Below are positions 37,301 to 50,459 of a stretch of 64,000 nucleotides of DNA, in pieces (positions within the stretch are counted from its first letter, which is position 1; every line of letters starts with the position of its first letter). The notes under the pieces are model-generated. The model made no database searches. It worked only from the letters and a program-made list of their open reading frames with translations, and was not told the DNA's origin. The translations under genes and the position numbers were made by a program. Origin of the DNA: Paragordius varius (lineage: Eukaryota > Nematomorpha); assembly GCA_964247055.1 (NCBI GenBank), contig OZ176052.1, forward strand, positions 11,346,001-11,410,000, in the 5' to 3' direction.

Positions 37301-37441
37301 CATGTTTTTATCTAAAATAATTTAAAAAAAAATACCAGGATGCCACTTTAAGGCCATTTTTCTATAAGCTTGTTTTATATCATCGTTTGTTGCCTCTCTT
37401 TTAACTCCCAATACTTCATAATGACACCTTACAGCGCTCAT
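34393..37441 (-). CDS. DNAJC21: DNAJC21 (J-domain ribosome-assembly factor)
   Basis: This is the homologue of DNAJC21/yeast Jjj1, which recruits Hsp70 to release shuttling factors from late cytosolic pre-60S ribosomes. Eight exons: 37336-37441, 37186-37311, 37071-37159, 36920-37042, 36656-36883, 35897-36239, 34707-35034 and 34393-34633; total 527 residues, close to the human protein. The J domain starts at Met1 and has the HPD motif; [13 protein letters not shown] matches human PFYAFWQSFCTKK. Charged coiled coil follows, then a C2H2 finger ([10 protein letters not shown]...H....H) and a second ([17 protein letters not shown]). Introns 1-4 are only 24, 26, 28 and 36 nt; later ones are longer, and one holds a SINE-like element. 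It is convergent with the deacetylase gene and head to head with VPS50. Confidence 0.95.
35480..35636 (-). repeat. tRNA-derived SINE (Leu-like head)
   Basis: Reading minus from 35636: an A-box-like TGGTATAATAGG, then GGCGCCGGACTCAA as in tRNA-Leu(CAA), then a B box GAGTTCGAACCCC (35575-35587). The anticodon and T stems do not pair properly and there is a short hairpin (AACTCTG/CAGAGTT), so it is not a working tRNA. An unrelated body and A+T tail follow to about 35480. It lies in a DNAJC21 intron, in the same orientation as the gene. Confidence 0.6.
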
Positions 37442-37513
37442 CTAAATACTGCTTAAGTTATTTTAGAGCCAAATCCTTAAAGGTTGATTTACATGGTAAA
37501 TTTTTTAGGACAC
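37442..37513. promoter_or_regulatory. 72-bp divergent promoter between DNAJC21 and VPS50
   Basis: Only 72 bp separate the two putative start codons on opposite strands, so transcription initiation for both genes must be overlapping or lie within the other gene's 5' region. No TATA motif is evident. If VPS50 has a further 5' exon the geometry would change. Confidence 0.5.
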
Positions 37514-40500
37514 ATGTTTGAAGACGAGATAAAAGTTTTCGATTCGCAATCGCAGATCTTAAATAAAAGAGACATCACCCAAGTTTTTGATAAAATAATT
37601 TAGTAGGGTTTTGTCTCAAAGTATGGAATGGATTTGATCAGAATGCTGAAATTATCAGAAGCCATGGATAACAAATTGGAATTGGTATTTATGCAATATA
37701 TTGATAGATATCAAAATCAATATCCAACATTATTCTGAAAAAAAGCTCCGTATTTTTATCTGAACTTGAAAGGGTTGAGATTTTGCGTGGAGAACTTAAT
37801 CAAATAGCGCTCTCATTAAAAGAAATTAATACGTTTAATATATTATCTAAATTAGCTTATTACATACTTACTGTAAAGTTTTGGGTCATATATTTCGATG
37901 TATTAAGTCGTGTCAATATATACAACGAAAAAGATGTCTAACTCGTTATATGAATGATATAAGGAGCATAGTATAAATTTTATATTTAATTATTAGTACA
38001 AATCAGAAAATGATATGAAACTCCGATTGCAGCAGAAAAATTTTTGTGAAGCTATAAAGATTTGTTTAAATATTCGTGAACAATCTCAACTTTTAACGAA
38101 ATTTCTCTGTGTTCGGTAGTTTCATTTTTTGTTAAATTTATATGTATTTAATTTTAATCAAATTAATTTTGGAATACTATACATTAGTTATGTCCACACA
38201 ATTTTTCATTCTAAATATTTTACAGTCAATTATCCTCCAAACTTAGCGATTCTTTGGATTATATTGAAGAGTCGATGGACCAAACCTTAGGGACTACAAC
38301 ATATACATGTGATATGTCAGTTTGGGATACCGGTGGTATTTTCCAAGACATTATACAAGCTAATGTTTTATTACGTAAGATTTTTATTTTTTTACCATAA
38401 TAATTTATTGAATATGCACATGACAGTCTAACCGTATTTGATAAAAGGCACAAGACAGCATAAATTATTTTATCATATTTTTTAATTGAAAGATATTACT
38501 AACTACATTAAAAAGCATTAAAATGATTTTTTATTCAATCCAAAATTTAAGGAAAATGGCCATTGACACCAGAAAACACTATCTTTGAAAAAAATTACTA
38601 TATTTTTTAGAGGTTTTAGAATATGCTATTTGGTATATAAATAATGCAATTGATATCATTATTATACATCAAATTTACAATTTAAATTATAATGTAAGGT
38701 GTTTTAAAAATTTTAGAGGACAGTAATTGTTTTAAGATTCCAAAGTAACACTCATCTGCCCTAGGCCCATGGTAATAGCTAGAAGTTTTGTTATATGCTT
38801 TAAGCTTATTTTTTTACCTTATAAAAAGTATCGGACAAAAAAAATTCGAAAAATTCTTTTTTTTTCAAAAGAGCAAAAAGGGTCGATTCGCATAAATTAT
38901 CTCACAAAAATGGTTTAATGTATTGATATTTAACAATATAAATTATAGGATAATATATGATGCAAACATCAGCAAATTCATACATTTTCATTAGGAACTT
39001 CTAACTTATCAAATTAAATAAAAATAAAATAAAAAATACTATAAATATTTTATAAAGATAAGGTATTCATTTATAAATGTTATCATTAATTTGTTGAAAA
39101 TTACTGCTTCAGCCTAATGCATAATGCAAAAATTATTTATTCGAAATATAAATTTTTATATAACCATTTAAAATTTTTCATATTTTTATCTATAGAAAAA
39201 AATCACATAGCTCTTGATCAATTACTTATGCATTACACGTCGAGTGTGCATCAAAATGCATACGAAGCCTTATACAAATTCTATAATCCCACTGATGTTA
39301 CACCTCATAATTCTTTTACAGAAAAATTGGGTTATTCTGATGACACAACACTTTTACATTCCTCCGATTCTTCCCATCACACTCAATTTATCCAATTTGG
39401 TGATTTAATACAGGTTCAATTTTTTTACATAAATAAATGCCTTTTTATAATTTATGTTTTATATTTTTTGCTTTTTTTCTTTTACTTGAATTTACTTGAT
39501 TTAGTTTTCGTTAAATGATTTTCTTTCCTGTATAAAAATTTGGTCTTTTTTTTGTTTTCATTCATAAAAAAAAAATTTGAAATGTGTATTGCTGTTTAAA
39601 AACTGCGATAAATTTTATTAACAAACACATATAAAGTTATGATAAATTATTTATCATCTTTATAGCCAAGGATATACAATACATTTGTTTAAACCTTTTT
39701 TAGGGAATTAACTGTGATCACTTAATCCCATGCTTAATTGAAATGCTCAATCGATTCCTAATCATTATTGTCTGTTATGGAAAAACAATAAATTGGTACA
39801 TTTCTCACCATTTTGACCCGTTAAAAGATGATAAAAAAATAGACTTCTCACCTTCTAACAAAGGCCCCTTAAACCATTTAGATATGCCTATGATCAATGA
39901 AAACGAATTAGATTACACAAATTATAAAATTTATACTTTCCATAAATTGAATCATGGCATAAAACGAATATCACAAGATATGTTTACCAAATTACTTATT
40001 TTCCCTCTCAAGGCAAAGGGTGCTGCGGAAGAATTGCCCTACACGCAATATGTGCAATATATGGCGCTCTTTTTAAAGTAAGCAAAAATGTTTATTTGCT
40101 TTATAAATGTGTATTTTTGGTTACCATAACATTTTTAAATATATTTTGTTTTCAACAATTCAATTATTTGGAAATAAATATACATTTTTTGATTGATAAA
40201 ATGTTTAAACACATAATATATATTTTTTCAGGTTTTTTTTAAATAAATTTTTTGGTTTTGTTTAAAAATTACTGAAATATATATTTTTACATTTGTTTAG
40301 ATATTAACTTAATAGTTTTTTAAATTTTTAATTCAATATTGGGTCATTTGAATAAAACTAAATATCTATAACATAATTAGCATTTACTTCGTTTTATTCA
40401 ACCGCCCCTATATATTTTGACTTAATTATAGATTTATAGGATTTATCAATACTGTATTCAATGTTCCAATCCCCTTCGATATACACAATGGCATAAAACA

Positions 40501-43500
40501 ACACATAATAGATTATCTTTATCATTATCACAAGTTAATAAATTTTATCGTTTTCATAAATTTTGATCGATTTTTTAAAAAAATACTCTTTAAAAGTAAG
40601 TATTTTGCAAAAAATTTTTTTTATCCATTTTTGTTTTCAGGTCTCAAATAGATGAGCTAAAAATGCATTTAGAAAACGAAGGTTGGAACGAATGTCCAGT
40701 TAACACTGATTTCGATTGGGCAACTTTGTCTGAATATGCATTTTTAAATCAGAATATTTCTTTTCCACCAGATACATATGCGGATAATATTAACACTCAA
40801 AGGCCACAAACCTCAACGGTTACAAACAGTAATTCAGGTATATGTTAAAATTATATATTATATAATTTTTAATTTTACAAAAATAACTTATATAATTACC
40901 CTGTGTTGGTTTGGGAAATGATTTTTTTATTATGTGTAATGGTTAAAAAATACTTGCAACCCGGGTATTTTGTAGAGATGTTTACAAATTTTTTACGGTT
41001 ATATCTTGAAAAGTAGGATTTATTTTCTAATATGCAGATCAGCATAGTTTATTGGTCTAATGAAAATGGTTCCTAAAATCTTTATTGTTTTTATGGTATT
41101 TCTTTTATTATTACAGACAACAATATGCAAAATAAAGGTGATGATCACCACAAAAACTTAAACGAGACCAGTGCTAGCAATACAAACACACAAACAAATA
41201 CAACAATAACTTATTTAACTAATGTTAGTCAAAAATTATGTAACATAACACAGCAAAATCAATACAATAATCAATTAAGTATTAGTATAGATGCATTAGA
41301 TCCACAAATGATCGCTTCAAAATCTTTTATATTACAAAAGGGCTCAGTGACAAATTCAGTTCCAAAGACAACTACATCCAGTACAATAGTAGGCAATGAA
41401 ACACCAAATATCATTGTAGTTAATTCTACACTTAACGTTTTACGGATTGCGGGTAAAAAAAGTTTTATTCTTAAGTATAAAAAAAATCATTGCTAAACTT
41501 TTTTTTAAATACATTCTTATTGATAGCCAAATATTTGCGGATTTTATGGTTATATCCCAAAGCTATTGAGTGTGAAATTAAACAAGGCATTAAACAACTC
41601 TATCAACTCTATTTTTTTACCGTATATCAATGCATCATTGGAAAATATCATGTAAGATAACTGATAATTTAACTTTTTTATATGTTTTTTAATCTCTACA
41701 ATATTTAATAAATATTTAGTTTAATATTTTATCTCACTTTGGTCTTAAAAAAGGTTTTGGCTTATAAAAAGACTCATTTTTATAAAATGTAAAATGCATT
41801 GGTACTATGCTTTAAGTTTTGCGGTTTATTACATTTAATTATATATTTTCACAAAGTAACATATTTGAGCGAAAATAAATTAATTCAATTATTTTAATTT
41901 ATTTTAATGACAAAATTTATAGTTTTTCAGCATTTGGATAAAACTATTTAATATGTAATACAAGTTAGATATGGTTGAACACGTACTTCAACCAGAATTC
42001 GTGGAATATATCAATGCAATAAAAAGAAACGTTTTTGCCAATAAAACCTTAAGTGGTGAACATTTACCGAATAGTGAAAATGCACAAATCAATATGAATT
42101 TTCAGCAAAATGGAATCGAGGATATTATAACGGATACATTTCCATCAGTTAATATTTCTAATTAAAAAAAATTTTATCTATACTTTTTATTTGGATAATT
42201 TAAGGCATCAAAATTTAAGGGTACATATTTTAAATAACAATTATAAATTATTATATTTGAAACCCTAGTCATTACATACTTGATACTTGAATAATATTTT
42301 TCCTGAAAATTATTTCGATATATCGATATACGATTGGTCGTTTGTTAGATGATAAGATATCCATAATATAGTTTACCTAATCATTGGTTGTAAATAATGC
42401 AAAATAAACTGGTTACATAATCGGATGTTTTAATTTTTGTAAACCTATTTTTACCAAAAGTATATTGAATTCGAAGAGAATATCGCGATTAGTAACCATT
42501 GTACGTTTTTGACTTTTTGACATTTTCATTACTATTTATACCTTGTCTATATTATATAGGGTTAGGGTTAAATTATAGTAAAAAGCGGCTTTTCATAATA
42601 GTAGCAAATTGCTGGATTAGACCTTCACTTCTTTTAAACTCAAATATTTATATATTTTAGACTTACAAAATCCCGGTAAAATTAAGCGATGTGAATAAAT
42701 ACGAACTTACAAAGTGGGATAATTTACAACATTTAGTTCAGCACATAGCTATTCAAACTGAGTCTCTTCTCTATCTCGCTAAATGTTTTGCTCAAATGGA
42801 CCATATAATATTAGAATATGGTAAAACTTTGAAGTTTGATTCAACCCCAACTCAAGATAATGTTATAAATTCTGCAGAATCATCAACAATAGCCACAATC
42901 ATTGTAATTTTTCATTTTTTTTGTTTTTTAGCATAGAATCAATAATGTTAATATCTAATTTTGGTTTTATCATTTTTGAAGACGAACGATGATATATCAA
43001 TGTGTGAGTTATTACAAAAGTTTGGAGCCTACATAATTGCTCTTTACTTCTTTAATTACTCAGTTATAATGCAACAAATAACGACACAAGTTGATTGGGA
43101 TTTAAGGGAATTGGCATCACGACACAATCCATACATTGATGCAATTTGTCAAGTAATGATTTTTAAACAATATTTTTTTATTAACTACTTTTTATAAAGT
43201 TAGAGACTAAAAGGCAAAAATTATGGTTTATTTGATGAAAATATAAATCTATTATGAATTTATTTTAATGATTTTTATTTATTAAAAAGCTGAGCTTAAA
43301 AACAAAGAAAATTATAATAAGTTTCGAAATGTTTTGGTGACCCGGTTATCAAATGATTGGGTACCAAATTAATTAACAAAAATTGAGATAAATTCCGGTT
43401 ATTTGTTATAATAAAACCTCCTGGAATATATTAACATAACGTCTTGCCGTTTTTCCTTATTTTATTATATATTTTTTACATTATATATAGAGGTTTAACG

Positions 43501-44900
43501 CTTTACTTACGGTTTTAAAACAATTCGATAACCCTAAACAACCACTCATAACAGCCTTGTTTAAAAATGATATCGTAACAAACTGTATTAGTGTGGTACT
43601 TCGAACTATGGTTGATGGGTAAAAAATTAATTAAAACTTACTTTTATTTAATATTATAATTGATACAATATATTTAATTTGGGTTGTTATTAGAAATGAT
43701 TTAACATTTTTTAATAAATTTTCCTCGGTAGATAACAATAAAATTATATTTTTACATAACAAAAGGTTTTCCATGATTAAAAAGTGCAGTAATGAGGGTA
43801 GAGCTCTCATGCAACTTGATTTTCAACATTTGCTCCTAAGCATACAAGATATGACTAATCTCAGGTATTCTTACTAAAATTACATTTAACAGGGGTGTCG
43901 AGTTCATAAATAATTTTAGATTTTAAACATAAGATTGCAAAATACAACGCAATATAACGATTTTTTTTATTTCTTGTTAATTGGATAAACTTATTTCGGA
44001 AAATTGATTTAGAAATATCAAATCTATTTAAAATTTGTGAACATATCAAATTATGAATTTCTAAATTTTCGCGGGCCTCACATAAAGCTTATTGGGCCTG
44101 GTGTTTTACACCCCTGGCATATATATATATGCACCTTTTTAAATATTTTATATTAAAAATTTTATTTATCATTACATTTGAAAGGGAAATACCTGATCGT
44201 GAATTTTTGGACAATTATATTAAGGCCTATTACCTAGGCGAAACAGACATTGAACAATGGTGTACACAACATACGGTTAATTTCATTAAATTTTTTTCTG
44301 CAAGCAAACTTATATTCCCTTTATGACAAAATATATGTGATTATTTTATACCATAGTATTTAACCATTTTAAAATTTGATGTTACAAATAAAAAATATGA
44401 TGGACATGCTATAATTATCAAGAGATATATTTATTAAATAAAATTTAGTCTCCTTTAGATTTAAAAAACTTTAGGATCTTTATATATTTTAAATCTACCA
44501 AATATTTTTTGTCTTTTCATAATGATATGGGGTGACTTTGTAAAAATATCTTTTTATATTTCACTTTTTTGTGCACTTTATTTCAAGTTTTACGGTAAAA
44601 TATATCATTTTGAGCACCTTTGGCCCTACACCCAAATATCTTGTTATAGCTTATTATTGACTCTATTCATATTTTAATTTTCATGTAATGCAGGAATATT
44701 CGAATAAACATCTCACTGCCTTATTAATGCACATGGGTCACCTTACAAAGAAAACGAGAAATAAAATTATTCAATTAATTACCACTGGTCAATTGTCAAA
44801 TAAAAATGACCATAATCTCTGTAATCACATGACTAATGACAACACAAACATAGTAAATTCCAATAATAATTCTTCCAACATTGAAACGCAAAATGAATAA
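37514..44900 (+). CDS. VPS50: VPS50 / syndetin (EARP complex subunit)
   Basis: VPS50 replaces VPS54 in the EARP tethering complex, which drives endosome-to-plasma-membrane recycling. Eighteen exons join in consistent phase to about 1,032 residues: 37514-37582, 37607-37684, 37708-37832, 37856-37970, 37997-38115, 38226-38374, 39196-39413, 39704-40077, 40641-40837, 41117-41452, 41527-41651, 41965-42147, 42661-42903, 42982-43152, 43491-43618, 43694-43864, 44185-44275 and 44694-44900. Strong matches: SELERVEIL (human KELERVTSL), TNTTLNVIRL-like NSTLNVLRIAG, KKCSNEGRALMQLDFQ (identical to human over this stretch) and DNYIKAYYLGETD. The chain is longer than human (964) owing to Asn/Thr-rich linkers in exons 9-10. 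Introns 1-4 are 24, 23, 23 and 26 nt. The start Met is the first in frame after an AG and could be preceded by another exon. Confidence 0.94.
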
Positions 44901-45808
44901 TAAAATTGTTGAATCACTTATAAATATTTTTGGCACAAATATATTTTGGCATTTTAATATTGACACACACACACACATATATATATTGATTGATATTGGT
45001 ATATTTTTAACATTCTATTTTTATATTTTTACCCACATAATTTATGATTTTTGATGTATTTTATTAGAAAATTGAATAAAATATTAACCCTTGTATGACA
45101 TTATTTTAAGGTATTTATAATATGGAATCACACAAATACAAGCTAAGTTTTAGTAATATTGACTTTAATAGGCCGTACGAAATTGAGTATTCTAAAATTA
45201 TTTAAAATCCAGTCTTTATTCTGCATATATTGCTAATAGAGCTCAATTTAGAATGAAGATAATATTACGCTAAAACATATTTAATTAATTTATTACAATT
45301 TTATATAAATTAAATTTTTGGCTATACAGGTTCGTATTTGTGTGCGTACATATAAATATATTAATTTATTTAATATATATAAAACATGGACTAAACATAA
45401 CAAAAGATTGACATAATATAATTGTTATAATATAATTTTAGACTTAAAAATTGCTTTGGAATGGTTTCTTTCATATTTCATCTACTGTAGGTGAAAATTG
45501 GTTGAGTAGCTCTAAAAACCTAAATGTGGTAATAATACATTTTAATTTAAATAATTTAGCAACGATTATATTTATGAGGAAAATTCAATTTAATTTTGAA
45601 TGTATTATTATAAAGTAATAGGCGCATTCCTTAGATAAATTTGAAACTTAGGAGGTCCTGTTTATTAGATATGTAAAATGTTTAAATGGTAAATTCATTG
45701 ATTATAAATTAAAATTAAGTTATTTGCAATCAATTTTACTCCAATTAAATAAGAAATGCCAATAGATATAAACTCTTTGATATAAAAATTATATCTAAAT
45801 GCTAAATC
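44901..45808. other. Intergenic gap between convergent VPS50 and VPS45
   Basis: It holds the two 3' untranslated regions by position, a short (CA)n run at ~44962-44974 and A+T-rich sequence. No gene or repeat family was recognised. Confidence 0.5.
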
Positions 45809-48800
45809 TTACATTTGACTATTTATAACATTGGTACCTCCAAGCACCACTTGGCAACTATTGGGTAAGCTTGTATCATTGGCTTTGTTAAATAAATAAG
45901 TGTTTAAGATTTCTTCATAGGTTATGCCACCAATGATAAATACAACAATTTCTTTTGGTCTAACATAGCCATAAAATATATTAAGAATTTTAATATGGAA
46001 CAATCCAAATATAAAAACTTTGTCTAACCTTAATGGAGTAAAATAACCATAAATTATATTACATATAGTTTTTGGCTATAAATACCTTTCATTTCGCATC
46101 GACCCAAAATAAGGGTAGGCGTTTTCTTTTAGCCGTGATTTGGAGATGTCATCTAAGATTGTGTTTAGCAATGGTTTATGTTGAGTGTATATATTATCTA
46201 TTCCCTGTATGCAGCAAAAATACATGTTGTTATTTCAGTAATATATGATTTTAAAATATTTTGGCCATGTATTTTTACTTTAATTCCTTTCAAAACTTTT
46301 TTGGTGGTTTGAGAAAATGGGTCGGTTCCATGACCAAACAAATCGCTGTTTCTTACGTGTAAACCCCCAAATTCTAGGATAGTTTTTATCATTTTGAGGT
46401 AGAGTTCGCTTAAGCCACGTTTTTTGAGACATTTACCAAGATATGGGACTTCTTGAGTTGAGATTACAGAGGAATGACTTAATAGATAGATAGTGATAAA
46501 TCTTAAGGAAAAATCCATTGAATTAAAAATAATGTCATACTAATTGTTAGTTCCCATGTTATGGTTATCATAGGATGCATTGTAACTGTTTAATGGACCA
46601 CCCGTGTATGATTCGTAACACAGTTCATATAGTAACACTAACTTTAAAGCATCAATATCACGAATTTTTTCATCTAGCACGGCGCTTTTCACACTCTATA
46701 TAGACAGACATTTTAAAATCTTATTTTAAGCTAATAAGTTAATGTTTTTTCAATTCTAAAGTAAAATACTTGAAAATCTTTGGAATGTTCTGTTGAGCCT
46801 GAGGCGAGGGTTTGTTCAATTTCTGAAACGTGTAGTAATTTGTAAATGGAAACGAGTCTCGAAAGTTCAGCCAACAATGTTATGTGTTTACTCAACTTAC
46901 CAGATAGTTTTTTGAATTGTGGGTAATGTTCAACAAATTCCTATAAAGGCATATATTATATTATCGTATGTTTCGCTAAAAATAATGTAAAATTATAATT
47001 TATCAACACATTTAGTCTTGCTAATAATGCAAAAAGACAATATTTTTATCTTACAGTCAAAATATTGTACGGTGTGGTTGTATTTATATTTTGATTTCAA
47101 TAAAAAAACGAGTGATTGTGCCTTGTAATGTCTAAAAACATCCAATAATTATGCAAGTAATTTTGAAAATTTAGCAAATATTACAGACAGAAAATATAAG
47201 GGCTCATTTTTTAACAGACTAATTATGCCATAAAAATTAAGTCAAAAAAATGGATATATACTTTCATATCCGATATGGATTCAAGTTTTTGTTGAGTTTT
47301 GCTTCGAACCTGATATTCATCCATTAATACTTTGATGTTTTGGCTTAATTCACCATAATTTAAATATTGATTCTAAAGGTAATCATAATGATAAATTATA
47401 TACTTAATTAATTAAGGTGATGAAACATTTTTAACATGATTTTAAAGCTATTATTGGAAATACATTAGAAAAAAATTATATATTGGTGCATCAGCAAAAT
47501 ACCATTTCCACTACTTTTAAATCAACTTCAACAAAATTTTGATCGACCTCAAAACATTTTTTTAATTATCTTAAGGTTTATAAAAAACTGTTTAAATCAT
47601 AATTTTATGATAAACGCCAAAAAAACCGTATATTGTCGACTTTTATATTAACGAATATGTAATTATTAAATCGGTATAAAAATTTCGAATTTTTAAAATT
47701 TCAAGCCTACCATGAAAATCTTTTTTTTCCATAGTAAACATATTATTACAACTAAAATCATCAATAAAAAGAGTATTTCAATTTTATATTTTAAAAAATA
47801 ATAACAATTAATAACATTATAAAAAAAAATTATATCATTATTTTACAAAAAATGAGTCAATTGACATAATGGTTGAGTGTTTGTAACAATGTATATAAAA
47901 CAACTCCCAATATTTGTCATGTTATAATAAATTTTTGGTAATTTAATTACAAAATAATTTTTTACGATGCCTCAAAAAAGTCATTGTCAATTTTATTACC
48001 TGAAAATAAAAGTCATCGTGTTCAGGTGAGAGTACAATTTCTCGGTTTTCTTTATTAACACCCGGGGCTGTTAGCAAACTCACGCGGTTATTATTTATAC
48101 CAATTAGATCATGAACCATAGCTTGATATGTCCACTATACATAATTGTAAAAAAGAAAAGGTATGCAGTAGGAAATAAGACTTAAAATATGTAAAGTAAA
48201 GAATCAAAGTTTTTTTTATAAAAAACTGCAACACATAAAAACATGTCATAAATGCCTCTTCTATGAGAAATCAATTCAATTCGAATTTTATATGAGGAAT
48301 TAAAAGAGGAACCCCATATTTAACAATCTTGATCTTAATTGATACAAAAGGAATAATATGGTTTTTTATAGCTTTTTGGTTTTTCTATGGCGGCTCTTTG
48401 TAACTAGCCTTTGAATTTTATCATAGTAAATTAGGAATTGTCAAAAAATTTGATTATTTTATGATAAACCTAAGAATTATAAACATACTTGATGTAATAA
48501 AGGAGTAACTACATCTTCTCTTCTATCCATAATCAATAAGAGAGGTCTTTCACTGCTCTGTCGAAAGCTAAAAAGATCATTATCTCGGCTTAGGTTTTTC
48601 TAAAATTTATTTATAAATTTTTTACAAAACCACATTATTTTGGCAAAAGAAAATATATTGGTGTACATATTGACTTTAAAAACTTTGATAAAATAGTTTG
48701 AAAGTTTAAAAGTTACATTAAATTAAATTAATTTACATGAATAGATTCTGTCAGACGTAATGCCATTTCTGAATTACCTTGGTACCGAAGAACAGGGATC

Positions 48801-49691
48801 CGTTTAAGTGAAAGGAAAACACTTAAAATTCCGTCTATGCATCTCTCCAAACTTTGATAATACCAAGTATTTTTCTATAAAATCAAATTTTACCTAGAGT
48901 ATTCTATAATATAAATAATCTAATAGTGTATACCCATTAATTGTTTATTACTTAGCATTTTTATATTTACTTTCAAGAACACAAAGAAAATTTTTGCTAG
49001 GCAAGTAAAAAAGGGACATTAGGATTTATGTAATAGGTTACATTTAAAAATATATATCGATTTTGAATTTAAGGAAGATGACAGTTAGAAATAATAGAAA
49101 TTATCTTAAAATCTAAAAAAAATATTTTTCATAACATTTTGAATAATTTAAAAATAAATGAAATGGGTCCTATAAATAAATAATTACCTGATATATATGT
49201 TTTAAATTTAGACTGAAAGAAAACGAGCTGATTGCAATATAATCGGCATAATATTCCTTATAATATATTTTTTTATACTTTAATTTCTTTGACAACTTCG
49301 TATTCATCAGATTCAGCTATCATCTTAATATCGTTACGCATAATTATATTAGAAAAAACTAAATATATCAATAATTTACATAAAAAATATGACCCGTATT
49401 TAGGATCTTTAAGTTCATATGAGATTAAATTTATATTATTTTTGGTTGGACGTAGAAATGCAATACATTTTAAATATTTCAGTGGTTCCCGGGCGGTGTT
49501 AGTTATGTTTTCAAATAAATAAACTTCTTTTTGAAATATTTCGGATTGAGCATATACCATACTGATAATGGATGTCTTTAAATTAAAATTGAACTTACAG
49601 TTTCAGAATCCATTAATAGTATTTTTATTCCAGGTCCGACGTCCTCGATCATTTTCTCTATGTAATTTTTTGTAGCTAAAATCAAATTCAT
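45809..49691 (-). CDS. VPS45: VPS45 (Sec1/Munc18 protein)
   Basis: VPS45 binds syntaxin-16/Tlg2-type SNAREs and promotes endosomal vesicle fusion. Thirteen exons: 49599-49691, 49380-49575, 49279-49358, 49188-49256, 48737-48874, 48489-48599, 48000-48134, 47262-47372, 46770-46940, 46541-46695, 46279-46477, 46086-46204 and 45809-45959. They total 575 residues against 570 in human. Diagnostic stretches: [85 protein letters not shown] and [13 protein letters not shown]. The first three introns are 23, 21 and 22 nt and the protein alignment runs straight through them; later introns are 63-650 nt. It is convergent with VPS50, another endosomal trafficking factor. Confidence 0.96.
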
Positions 49692-49861
49692 GTGTTTAAT
49701 ATTTAAAAAACGTATGTTTATTTACATATCATTTATCAGGTGTGATTTCTGTACTTACATAGCGCGCAAAATCGGTGGTATAAAATGTCAAATTATATAT
49801 ATATTGTGATAGAAAAAAGTAATCATATAATGTTGCTTTTGGTTTTGAGCAATACGAAGGA

Positions 49862-50379
49862 TTAAACACTTCATACCTTTTTACTTTATGTCCTAATTCA
49901 CATATTAGGATAATTTTATATTTTTGTATACAAACTGCGGTTTTTAAGGTTATTTTAGGTAAAATTTATTTTCAAACTTTGTTCCCATGTATTAGATGAA
50001 AAGCTGATATTTTTTACAGTTTTTTAGAATCTGAAATTGAGACGGCTCCGAAACACGATTGAAACGAACAGTTTATAATTAAGTTTATAAATGTCTAAAA
50101 TTTGGTGGTAAATGGCGATTAAAAAGGTTTTCAAAGTTTAACAATCGTATTTTTTTACCATAAAAGCCATACCTTTGCTTATTGCAAGTAATTTAAATTA
50201 TAGAATAAAAATGGTGGCAAAACAATTGGAGATGAGAATTTTTTGCTATTTTCAATTTAAATTTTTTATAAAGCGTCTAAAAGACTAAAATCATATTTTA
50301 AGTTCAGCTTAATAACATAATTACTATATTCAAGTTTCAAAACGTTCTGGGTTATAAAACTAGAAAATAAGGTGTTAAT
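49862..50379. repeat. MITE-like repeat, family 2 copy
   Basis: Starts TTAAACACTTCATACCTTTT and ends AATAAGGTGTTAAT, about 518 bp. The terminal blocks and the internal GCTGATATTTTTTACAGTTT and GACGGCTCCGAAACACGATT blocks match the copies at 30.0 and 22.4 kb. Confidence 0.75.
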
Positions 50380-50459
50380 ATGAACATTTTAAACAATCAA
50401 TCATCGCTTTCCAACCAAATTATATTACCTTATAAGGATATTTTCAAAACAATCATACA

